A DNA stretch of 64,000 bases. Origin: Bacillota bacterium (lineage in GTDB: Bacteria > Bacillota > Clostridia > Lachnospirales > Lachnospiraceae). Shown piece by piece: positions 43,287 to 51,084 of this stretch. Position 1 is the stretch's first letter, and the number at the start of each line of letters is the position of its first letter. The stretch spans positions 36,214 through 100,213 of the forward strand of contig JAEXAX010000002.1 in assembly GCA_023458035.1 (NCBI GenBank), written 5' to 3'. The notes below the pieces were generated by a model. The model ran no database searches, was not told the DNA's origin, and saw nothing but the letters and a program-made list of their open reading frames with translations. The position numbers and the translations under genes are program-made.

Positions 43287-45182
43287 ATGTCGATATTAAG
43301 ATTACGTCCAAGTGGAAAAGATTATCTATGGGGGGGCCGCAGACTGATCGATGACTGGGGATATCAGACCGATGGCTCTGTTATGGCCGAGGCATGGGAA
43401 CTGTCTACGCATCCGGACGGACCGTCTTTTGTATGCGGCGGAGACTTTGACGGTCAGACCTTTGCCGACTACCTGGCAACCAAAGGCCGATCGGTGCTCG
43501 GAACAAACTGCCGGCGCTTTGATGATTTTCCGATTTTGATCAAGCTGATCGACGCAAAGCAGAAGCTTTCTATTCAGGTGCATCCGGATGATGAGTATGC
43601 CGGCCGGACCGCCGGTCAATTTGGCAAGACAGAGATGTGGTATGTGCTGGATGCCGAAGAGGGCGCTTTTATTTACTACGGTTTTAAAGAAGAAATTTCG
43701 GAGGCTGAGTTTGAGCAGCTGATCCGTGACAATCGCCTGACAGAGGCGCTGCAGGCGGTGTCGGTGAAGACCGGAGATGCCTTTTTTATCGAGGCGGGAA
43801 CCATACATGCCATCGGAGAAGGAATTTTAATCGCCGAGATCCAGCAAAACTCAAACTTGACCTATCGGGTATTTGATTACGGCCGTTTGGGAGCCGACGG
43901 ACAGCCGCGCAAGTTGCATATCGAACAGGCTCTGGCGGTGACGCGCCGCGAACCGGCCGAAAATCATTGCCTGAGAAAGGGTGGGATTGCTGATTGTGAT
44001 TTGTTTACGGTAGCATTATTAGAGTTGAATAAAAAGAGCCAAGCTCTCAAGCGGCTTTATGTAGGTGAAGACAGCTTCCTGAGCATTCTCGTGCTGGACG
44101 GTGAAGGAAGGCTGTGTCTTGGCGCGCAGGAGCAGCCGTTTATGAAGGGCGATAGCTTCTTTATCGAGGCCGGCAGCGGTGAAATGCTGCTGCAGGGGCA
44201 GGGGCGCTTTGTCCTGACAAGTATTCGGGAAGAACTGCCTTCGGTTCGTGTCGGTATCGATATCGGCGGAACGGATGTAAAGATCGGCTTGGTCAGTCCG
44301 AGCATGAAACTGATCGGCGAAGGTATCATTGCGACCCTGTCTGACAGTAGTCCGGAGGAGTTGGCCGATCGGATCACCGCAGAAGTACAGACCCTGCTGG
44401 CAGAGCATCATATACCGATGGAGAAGGTCGAAAAAGTCGGAGTCGGTGTGCCGGGTATGGTAGATCGGACGAGCGGCACCGTCATTTATTCCAATAATAT
44501 CCCCTGGGTAGATGTACCGCTGGCCTCCTTACTGGAAGCGCGGCTTGGCCGACCGGTGGTAATCGCCAATGACGCGGACTGCGCGGCTCTTGGCGAGGTA
44601 CTGTGCGGGCCGTCCGGAAGCTATCAAAACGGTTTGATGATTACACTGGGAACCGGTGTCGGCAGCGGGGTGATCTTAAACGGAGAACTTTTCGGCGGAG
44701 CCCTGCGCGGAGGCTGTGAATGCGGTCACATCGTTATCCATGCGAACGGTGAACCCTGTACCTGCGGACGGCGAGGCTGCTTTGAAGCATATGCCTCGGC
44801 AACAGCTTTGATTCGTGAAGGCAGAAAAGCGCTGGCGGCCGAGCCGAATGGCAGCATCGGCCGGTTGTGCGGCGGAGATGCAGAAAAGATCACGGCCAAG
44901 CTGGTTTTTGATGCGGCTGATGCGAAAGATCCGGCAGCGGTACGCATCGTTGAAAAATATATTTCTGATCTGGGCATCGGTCTTGTCAACCTGGTGAATA
45001 TCTTTCGGCCGGAAGTGGTATTATTGGGCGGCGGTGTGTCAAGGCAGGGTGAGAGATTGTTGGCTCCGCTGCGCAAGATCCTGCAAAAAGACTGCTTTGG
45101 CGGGCAGTACGGCGAATGTCCGAGGGTAGCTGTGGCCGTACTCGGAAACTCGGCCGGTGTACTTGGAGCAGCCTGCCTGTAA
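43287..45182 (+). CDS. Mannose-6-phosphate isomerase / ROK sugar kinase fusion
   Basis: The 631-residue protein joins two complete enzymes. Residues ~1-315 are a class I phosphomannose isomerase with zinc-site motifs LSIQVHPDDEYA, KTEMWYVLDA and AGTIHAIGEG. Residues ~320-631 are a ROK-family kinase with the ATP motif VGIDIGGTDVKIGLV, the catalytic Asp in VIANDADCAA, and the zinc motif CTCGRRGCFEAYA. There is no helix-turn-helix, so the ROK half is an enzyme rather than a regulator. One protein could phosphorylate mannose (or glucose) and isomerise mannose-6-phosphate to fructose-6-phosphate. The start is set at 43287, after GGGAGAGC. It directly precedes the glycan importer. Confidence 0.9.
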   Translation: MSILRLRPSGKDYLWGGRRLIDDWGYQTDGSVMAEAWELSTHPDGPSFVCGGDFDGQTFADYLATKGRSVLGTNCRRFDDFPILIKLIDAKQKLSIQVHPDDEYAGRTAGQFGKTEMWYVLDAEEGAFIYYGFKEEISEAEFEQLIRDNRLTEALQAVSVKTGDAFFIEAGTIHAIGEGILIAEIQQNSNLTYRVFDYGRLGADGQPRKLHIEQALAVTRREPAENHCLRKGGIADCDLFTVALLELNKKSQALKRLYVGEDSFLSILVLDGEGRLCLGAQEQPFMKGDSFFIEAGSGEMLLQGQGRFVLTSIREELPSVRVGIDIGGTDVKIGLVSPSMKLIGEGIIATLSDSSPEELADRITAEVQTLLAEHHIPMEKVEKVGVGVPGMVDRTSGTVIYSNNIPWVDVPLASLLEARLGRPVVIANDADCAALGEVLCGPSGSYQNGLMITLGTGVGSGVILNGELFGGALRGGCECGHIVIHANGEPCTCGRRGCFEAYASATALIREGRKALAAEPNGSIGRLCGGDAEKITAKLVFDAADAKDPAAVRIVEKYISDLGIGLVNLVNIFRPEVVLLGGGVSRQGERLLAPLRKILQKDCFGGQYGECPRVAVAVLGNSAGVLGAACL

Positions 45183-45217
45183 AATTGCATAAAAATGATA
45201 GATCCATCTTGTGGGAA

Positions 45218-45275
45218 GTTTACAAATAGAAAGTTATCATGTAAAATATGTTGACGAATGGCGTTTACAAATGAT
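45218..45275 (+). promoter_or_regulatory. Promoter region with repeated operator-like half-sites before the glycan importer
   Basis: GTTTACAAAT occurs at 45218-45227 and again at 45263-45272, with TGTAAAA in between (45240). TTGACG at 45251 with an AT-rich -10 (ATAATA/TAATAT near 45274) could be the promoter, so the second repeat overlaps its spacer. Such GTAAAC half-sites are common in LacI-family operators, and a LacI gene closes this operon. Confidence 0.45.
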
Positions 45276-45320
45276 AATATTCAGTTAACAAAGATGTGAA
45301 CGAAATGTGAGGGGGATCAT

Positions 45321-46274
45321 ATGAAGGAAATGAAAAAGAAGCGTTTCGGGAGGCGTTGGAATCGAGATGATACCGAGCTGTCGCTGTTAGCGTTACCCGG
45401 CTTTATATGGTATATAGCATTCTGTTTTTTGCCGATGTTCGGTATCATTCTGGCATTTAAACAGTATCGTATAACGCCGGATAAAAGCTTTTTATACAGT
45501 TTGTTTACCAGCCCGACGGTCGGCTTCAAGAACTTTGAATTTTTCGTCAAATCGAAGATGATGTATGTGTTATTGCGAAACACTTTGTTGTATAACCTGT
45601 TGTTCATCATTCTGGGAATCGTGATTCCGGTGGCATTGGCCATTATGATCAACGAACTGCACAGCAGGAGACGGTCAAAGGTTTATCAGACCATGATGTT
45701 TTTCCCGTTTTTTATGTCATGGGTTGTTGTCAGTTATATTATGTATGCCTTTTTAAATGCCGACAGCGGTATCCTGAATCAGCTGTTTGCCGGTTTGAAT
45801 CTGCCAAAGGTTAACTGGTATGCCACGCCAAAGCATTGGCCGCTGATCCTGACATTGACGAACATGTGGAAGGGTATGGGCTATGGTATGGTTGTTTACC
45901 TGGCCAGTATCACCGCCATCGACAAGAGTTATTATGAAGCGGCGGTGGTTGACGGAGCGACCAAATGGCAGCAGATCAAGTGTATTACCCTGCCGTTGTT
46001 AAAGCCGATCATCATTATCATGTTTATCCTGAACGTCGGCCGTATTTTCTATACGGACTTCGGTTTATTCTATCAGGTGACCAGAGAGATTCCGGGCAGT
46101 TTGGTGAATACGGTATCGACTATTGATACCTATGTATATCAGGCCCTGCGTAACGGTACTTCGATCGGAATGATCTCAGCCGTGACAGTCTTCCAGTCGG
46201 TATCCTGTTGTATCACGGTACTGTTGGCAAACTTTATCGTCAGACGGATCAGTCCGGAAGATGCATTGATCTGA
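45321..46274 (+). CDS. Glycan ABC transporter permease, LplB type
   Basis: The 317-residue membrane protein has six hydrophobic segments and the EAA motif EAAVVDGATKWQQIK with the usual downstream ITLPLLKP. The N-terminal pattern LLALPGFIWYIAFCFLPMFGIILAFK is typical of the LplB/YteP group, which imports oligosaccharides. It pairs with the next permease. The surrounding mannosidase genes suggest N-glycan-derived oligosaccharides. Confidence 0.9.
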   Translation: MKEMKKKRFGRRWNRDDTELSLLALPGFIWYIAFCFLPMFGIILAFKQYRITPDKSFLYSLFTSPTVGFKNFEFFVKSKMMYVLLRNTLLYNLLFIILGIVIPVALAIMINELHSRRRSKVYQTMMFFPFFMSWVVVSYIMYAFLNADSGILNQLFAGLNLPKVNWYATPKHWPLILTLTNMWKGMGYGMVVYLASITAIDKSYYEAAVVDGATKWQQIKCITLPLLKPIIIIMFILNVGRIFYTDFGLFYQVTREIPGSLVNTVSTIDTYVYQALRNGTSIGMISAVTVFQSVSCCITVLLANFIVRRISPEDALI

Positions 46275-46288
46275 TAGGGGGAGAGGAC

Positions 46289-47230
46289 ATGCTAAAGAAG
46301 AAAAAAGGACAGGATCTTGATTTGATGGATTCGGTAACCGATTTTAATCGGGTCAAAAAAAGAACCAATGTCTTGCTGAATATTATTTTTATCTTATTAA
46401 CACTGGCTTGTATCCTGCCGATCGTCCTGGTGCTGTCTGTATCCTTGACGGATGAAAAGGTACTGCGCGAATTTGGTTATCACCTGATTCCGAAAAAGCT
46501 GTCATTATCAGCCTACGCTTTCCTGGCGAGTGAGTGGAAGCTGATCGGCCGGGCCTTCGGTGTTTCGGCTATCGTGACTGTCATCGGTACGATACTCGGG
46601 GTGGCCATTACTACATCCTTGGGCTATGTATTATCCAGACCGAATTATAAGTTAAAGGGTTTGATTACCTATATCGTATTTATTCCGATGATCTTTAACG
46701 GCGGTATGGTGGCTTCTTATGTGGTCAATGTCAATGTACTGCATCTAAAGGACAGCATCTGGGCCATGATCTTGCCGCTGATGGTAAGCTCCTTTAACGT
46801 CATCATCTGTCGTTCGTTTTTCAGACAGAGTGTGCCGGATTCGGTCATCGAATCGGCCAAGATCGACGGGGCCAGTCAGCTGCGTATCTATACCGGTATC
46901 GTGCTGCCGCTGTCTAAACCGGTGGTGGCAACCATTGCGCTGTTCCTGAGCTTCGGTTACTGGAATGACTGGTTTATGGCATCCTTGTATATCTCGAACT
47001 CGAAGCTGATACCGATCCAGACTCTGCTTATGAACATGCAGAAGAATATCGAATACATCGCAAAAAATCCGGCGGCCGGCGTATCCTTGCAGCAATATAT
47101 TGCAAACATGCCAACGGAAGGGGTGCGAATGGCAGTTGCGATTCTGGTTATCCTGCCGATCGCCTGTGCTTATCCGTTCTTCCAGAAATACTTTATTTCC
47201 GGATTAACCATTGGAGCTGTAAAAGGCTAA
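46289..47230 (+). CDS. Glycan ABC transporter permease, YtcP type
   Basis: The 313-residue membrane protein has ESAKIDGASQLRIY as its EAA motif and the long N-terminal start of the YtcP/LplC group. ATG 46289, after GGGGGAGAGG, is preferred; a longer frame from 46208 lies inside the previous gene. No ATPase gene is encoded nearby, so a shared MsmK-type ATPase encoded elsewhere probably drives import. Confidence 0.9.
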   Translation: MLKKKKGQDLDLMDSVTDFNRVKKRTNVLLNIIFILLTLACILPIVLVLSVSLTDEKVLREFGYHLIPKKLSLSAYAFLASEWKLIGRAFGVSAIVTVIGTILGVAITTSLGYVLSRPNYKLKGLITYIVFIPMIFNGGMVASYVVNVNVLHLKDSIWAMILPLMVSSFNVIICRSFFRQSVPDSVIESAKIDGASQLRIYTGIVLPLSKPVVATIALFLSFGYWNDWFMASLYISNSKLIPIQTLLMNMQKNIEYIAKNPAAGVSLQQYIANMPTEGVRMAVAILVILPIACAYPFFQKYFISGLTIGAVKG

Positions 47231-47277
47231 GCTTTTTATAAATAAAAATATTAATGAAATTTTGGGAGGTAAAAGAA

Positions 47278-48741
47278 ATGAAGAAAAGATGGATTGCACT
47301 GACTTTAGTGGCTATGACCATGACAGGCCTTTTGGCCGGCTGCGGCCAGAAGAAGGCAGACACCACCAAAAGCGGTACAAAATCTGAAGCGGATGCCGGA
47401 AAGAAAGATCTGCCGGTGTTAAAGTGGGTGACCGTCGGCGGCGGAAAGCCGGACAATTATGACGCATGGCAGAAGAAGGTCAATGATTATATCGGACCGA
47501 AAATCGGTGCCCATGTAGATGTGGATGTCATTTCTTGGGGTGATTGGGATGCAAAGCGTAACACCATTGTAACAGCCAATGAGCCGTTCGATCTGATTTT
47601 CGGTAACGGTGGAACCTTCGCTAAGGATGTGAAGCTGGGCGCACTGGCCGACATTACCGAGTTTTTGGGCGCTGATTCCAAGCTGAAGAAGCTGATCCCG
47701 GCCGATTACTGGAAGGCTTTGACCATAGATGGCAAGTGTTACGGTGTGCCGACCTACAAGGATTCCTCCATCACTCAGTACTTCGTATGGGATAAGGCCA
47801 TGCTGGATAAGTACGAAGTAAAGGATTTTGAAAAGATCAACAGCTTAGAGGCGGCTGAGCCGGTATTAAAGAAAATCACCGACGGTGAGAAGAAAGCCAG
47901 CTTCCCGTTAGCAAAGACCGGTGTATATCAGATTCTGGATACCTATGACAGCTTTGGTCTGGGTCTGCCGTTTATCGGTGTTAAGTACAATGACAAGACA
48001 GGTAAGGTTGTCAACAAGTTAGAGCAGGCTGATGTTCAGGCTGAGCTGGCAGCATTAAAGAAGATGTTTGATGGCGGCGTAATTAATCAGGATGCGTTCA
48101 CCACCGCCGAGGTTCAGCCGGCCGGAACCATCTGCAGCATTGCCCAGGGCTGGCCGATGGCAGCAAAAACTGCCTGGGGTCCGGCCAGAGGAGCAGAAGC
48201 AGTTGTTTCTCGCTATACACCGACCATGCTGAACAATGATTCCGTATTGGGTTCCGTAAACTCCGTATCCGCTAACTCCAAGCATAAGAAGGAAGCCGTA
48301 GCCCTGTTGGAGCTGATCAATGACGACAGTAAGCTGCGTGACATGTTCTTCTACGGCGAGCCGGATGTAGACTTCAAATATGTAGACGGCAAGGTGGAGC
48401 GCATCAATAAAGAGTGGAAGATGGCCGGCTATACACAGGGAACCTTCTTCAACGTAACTCAGACCGTAGATACCAAAGAGAATCAGTGGGATGAGGTTAA
48501 GAAGCTGAACGAAGAGGCGGAGCCGTCCGTACTGCTTGGCTTCCAGCTGGATAACAGCAGCATTGAAGCACAGATCGCCAACATGACCCAGATCTGGGCA
48601 AGTGACTCCGCAGAGCTGTTGACCGGTGTAAAAGATCCGAAAACCGCTATCGAAGAGATCAACAAAAAGATGAAGGAAGCCGGAATGGACGATGTCATTA
48701 AAGAATGTCAGAAGCAGGTAGATGCATTTTTAGCAAAATAA
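47278..48741 (+). CDS. Glycan-binding lipoprotein of the ABC importer
   Basis: The 487-residue protein has a lipoprotein signal ending LLAGCGQKK. It has the extracellular binding fold of family 1 with VLKWVTVGGGKPDNY at the start, FDLIFGNGGTFAKD and GVPTYKDSSITQYFVW. The large size fits oligosaccharide binding. The start at 47278 follows GGGAGGTAAAAG. Specificity for high-mannose or trimmed N-glycans is inferred from the neighbouring hydrolases. Confidence 0.9.
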   Translation: MKKRWIALTLVAMTMTGLLAGCGQKKADTTKSGTKSEADAGKKDLPVLKWVTVGGGKPDNYDAWQKKVNDYIGPKIGAHVDVDVISWGDWDAKRNTIVTANEPFDLIFGNGGTFAKDVKLGALADITEFLGADSKLKKLIPADYWKALTIDGKCYGVPTYKDSSITQYFVWDKAMLDKYEVKDFEKINSLEAAEPVLKKITDGEKKASFPLAKTGVYQILDTYDSFGLGLPFIGVKYNDKTGKVVNKLEQADVQAELAALKKMFDGGVINQDAFTTAEVQPAGTICSIAQGWPMAAKTAWGPARGAEAVVSRYTPTMLNNDSVLGSVNSVSANSKHKKEAVALLELINDDSKLRDMFFYGEPDVDFKYVDGKVERINKEWKMAGYTQGTFFNVTQTVDTKENQWDEVKKLNEEAEPSVLLGFQLDNSSIEAQIANMTQIWASDSAELLTGVKDPKTAIEEINKKMKEAGMDDVIKECQKQVDAFLAK

Positions 48742-48757
48742 TTTAAAATTGTATTCA

Positions 48758-48793
48758 GAAAACAGGCTGGCTAAATGGGGCCGGCCTGTTTTC
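48758..48793 (+). other. 14-bp hairpin between binding protein and GH130 genes
   Basis: Bases 48758-48771 pair with 48780-48793 over 14 positions (one G.U) and an 8-base loop. There is only a short T stretch, and the next ribosome-binding site follows at once. It more likely stabilises the upstream mRNA end or tunes read-through than stops all transcription. Confidence 0.6.
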
Positions 48794-48807
48794 GTAGGGA
48801 GGTTAAC

Positions 48808-49797
48808 ATGACAACATTAGTAGGCAAAGCTTTGCCGAATATTCCGTGGCAGGAGCGACCGGCCGGCTGCACCGACCCGGTTTGGCGTTACACGGAAAAT
48901 CCGATCATCAGCCGTAACCAGACGGCAGTATCGAACAGTATCTTCAACAGTGCAGTGGTTCCGTTTGAAGACGGTTTCGCCGGTGTGTTTCGCTGTGACA
49001 GCCGCTCCATCAGCATGGATATCTTTGTCGGCTTCAGCGAGGACGGTATTCATTGGAACATCAGTGATCAGCCGATCGTCTTTGAAGGGGTAGGCGACGC
49101 GGTGACCACCCGTGAATACCGCTATGATCCGCGTGTCTGCTTTATCGAAGACCGTTATTACATCAGTTGGTGTAACGGCTATCACGGACCGACCATCGGT
49201 CTGGCATACACCTTTGATTTTAAGCGCTTTTATCAGCTCGAAAATATGTTTCTGCCGTATAACAGAAACGGTGTACTGTTTCCAAAGAAGATGCATGACC
49301 GTTACTGTGTATTGAGCCGCCCGAGCGATACCGGCCATACACCGTTTGGCGACATTTTCTTAAGTGAGAGCCCGGATCTGACCTACTGGGGCAAACATCG
49401 CTATGTGATGGGTGCGATCAAGGGTGACGAGTCGGCTTGGCAGTCAACCAAGATCGGTCCGGGCCCGACGCCAATCGAGCTGGATGACGGCTGGCTGCTG
49501 CTGTATCACGGTGTGATCACTACCTGCAACGGGTTTGTGTACCGAATGGGCGGAGCCATCCTTGATAAGGAAGACCCGTCTAAGGTATTATACAGAAGCA
49601 AAAATTACCTGCTAGCGCCTTATGAGCAGTACGAATGTATGGGCGATGTTCCGAACGTGGTCTTCCCCTGTGCGGCTCTGACCGACAGTGAGACCGGCCG
49701 AATCGCTATTTATTACGGCTGCGCCGATACGGTTACCGGGCTGGCGTTTACAACCGTCACAGAAGTGGTGGACTACATTAAACAGCATAGTTTTTAG
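48808..49797 (+). CDS. GH130 mannoside phosphorylase
   Basis: The 329-residue five-bladed propeller enzyme of family GH130 splits beta-mannosides with phosphate to give mannose-1-phosphate. Family features are YTENPIISRNQ, DGFAGVFRCDS, YDPRVCFIEDRYYISW and IGPGPTPIELDDGWLLLYHGV. In known N-glycan pathways a GH130 enzyme acts on Man-beta-1,4-GlcNAc, which is the likely substrate given the GH38, GH125 and GH20 genes downstream. The start is set at 48808, after GGGAGG. Confidence 0.9.
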   Translation: MTTLVGKALPNIPWQERPAGCTDPVWRYTENPIISRNQTAVSNSIFNSAVVPFEDGFAGVFRCDSRSISMDIFVGFSEDGIHWNISDQPIVFEGVGDAVTTREYRYDPRVCFIEDRYYISWCNGYHGPTIGLAYTFDFKRFYQLENMFLPYNRNGVLFPKKMHDRYCVLSRPSDTGHTPFGDIFLSESPDLTYWGKHRYVMGAIKGDESAWQSTKIGPGPTPIELDDGWLLLYHGVITTCNGFVYRMGGAILDKEDPSKVLYRSKNYLLAPYEQYECMGDVPNVVFPCAALTDSETGRIAIYYGCADTVTGLAFTTVTEVVDYIKQHSF

Positions 49798-49812
49798 GCA
49801 GAAAGGACAGGT

Positions 49813-51084
49813 ATGCGGGAGGCGATTCAGAAATTATACAGGGAAGTAGAGGAGGCACTGCCGGAACGTCCGCAGTGGGTGAGGATTTTTAAAAATTGTT
49901 TTTCAAATACATTGGAGCAGGCTTTGGTGCCGATGGAGGACGGCGGTGTATTTGTTCTGACCGGAGATATTCCGGCCATGTGGCTGCGTGATTCGTCGGC
50001 TCAGGTTCGTCCCTATATCTTCCTGGCCGCAGAGTCGGCCGAGATTCGGGATCTGATCTGCCGTGTCATTCGTACCCAGATATCCTGTATTCTGCATGAT
50101 CCGTATGCCAATGCCTTTAATCAAAAGGCTGACGGCCGTGGACACGGAGCGACTGATCACACCGATATGACACCCTTTATCTGGGAACGCAAGTATGAGG
50201 TAGATTCACTTTGTTATCCCATGCAGCTGGCATATCTGCTGTATGCCAATACCGGTGAGAGGGCGCATTTTACGAGGGATTTTTATACCGCCATGAAGAG
50301 TATATACCGATTGTGGAAGTTGGAACAGAGGCATGAAAGCTCGCCGTATCGTTTTGAACGAGATACCGATCGGTGTTGGGATACATTGGAGCGTCGGGGG
50401 CTCGGTCCCGAATGTGCCTTTACCGGCATGACATGGTCGGGGTTCAGGCCGAGCGATGATCACTGCGAATACAGCTACCTGGTTCCGTCCAATATGTTCG
50501 CTGTCGTAGTTCTCGGCTATATGGCCGAAATCGCAAAGGAAATTTACACGGATGCGGCATTGGCAGATGCTTGTCTGCTGCTGCGCGAGGAGATCGAGGC
50601 CGGTATTCGTCGTTACGGTATCGTAACCGATGAGGATGGAGAACAGCTCTATGCGTTTGAGGTGGACGGTTTGGGACATCATAAGCTGATGGATGACGGC
50701 AATGTGCCGAATATTTTATCTGCCCCGTATTTGGGATATCCGGTCGATGAGGCTGTATACAAAAAGACCATGGATCGGATCTTTAGCCCGCGAAATCCGT
50801 ATTATTATGAGGGCAGTCAGGCTGCCGGTCTTGGCAGCAGTCATACTTGGGAGCACTACATCTGGCATATCTCCATGGCCATGGAGGGGCTGGTCAGCAA
50901 TGATCCGGCTAAAAAGGCCGAGATCCTGGATCAGATGGCGGCTACTGACGGCGGCACCGGTTTTATGCATGAGAGTTTTCATGTCGATGATCCGACCAAA
51001 TACACCAGAGAATGGTTCTCATGGCCGAATATGCTGTTTTGCGAGCTGGTTCTTGACTATATGGGTCATAGTCTAAGGAGGTAA
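49813..51084 (+). CDS. GH125 exo-alpha-1,6-mannosidase
   Basis: The 423-residue cytoplasmic enzyme belongs to GH125, inverting exo-alpha-1,6-mannosidases. Typical segments are VFVLTGDIPAMWLRDSSAQV, DHTDMTPFIWERKYEVDSL, TGMTWSGFRPSDDHCEYSY and GLGSSHTWEHYIWHIS. No signal peptide is present, so it acts on imported glycans. Its stop codon overlaps the GH38 start by one base. Confidence 0.93.
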   Translation: MREAIQKLYREVEEALPERPQWVRIFKNCFSNTLEQALVPMEDGGVFVLTGDIPAMWLRDSSAQVRPYIFLAAESAEIRDLICRVIRTQISCILHDPYANAFNQKADGRGHGATDHTDMTPFIWERKYEVDSLCYPMQLAYLLYANTGERAHFTRDFYTAMKSIYRLWKLEQRHESSPYRFERDTDRCWDTLERRGLGPECAFTGMTWSGFRPSDDHCEYSYLVPSNMFAVVVLGYMAEIAKEIYTDAALADACLLLREEIEAGIRRYGIVTDEDGEQLYAFEVDGLGHHKLMDDGNVPNILSAPYLGYPVDEAVYKKTMDRIFSPRNPYYYEGSQAAGLGSSHTWEHYIWHISMAMEGLVSNDPAKKAEILDQMAATDGGTGFMHESFHVDDPTKYTREWFSWPNMLFCELVLDYMGHSLRR

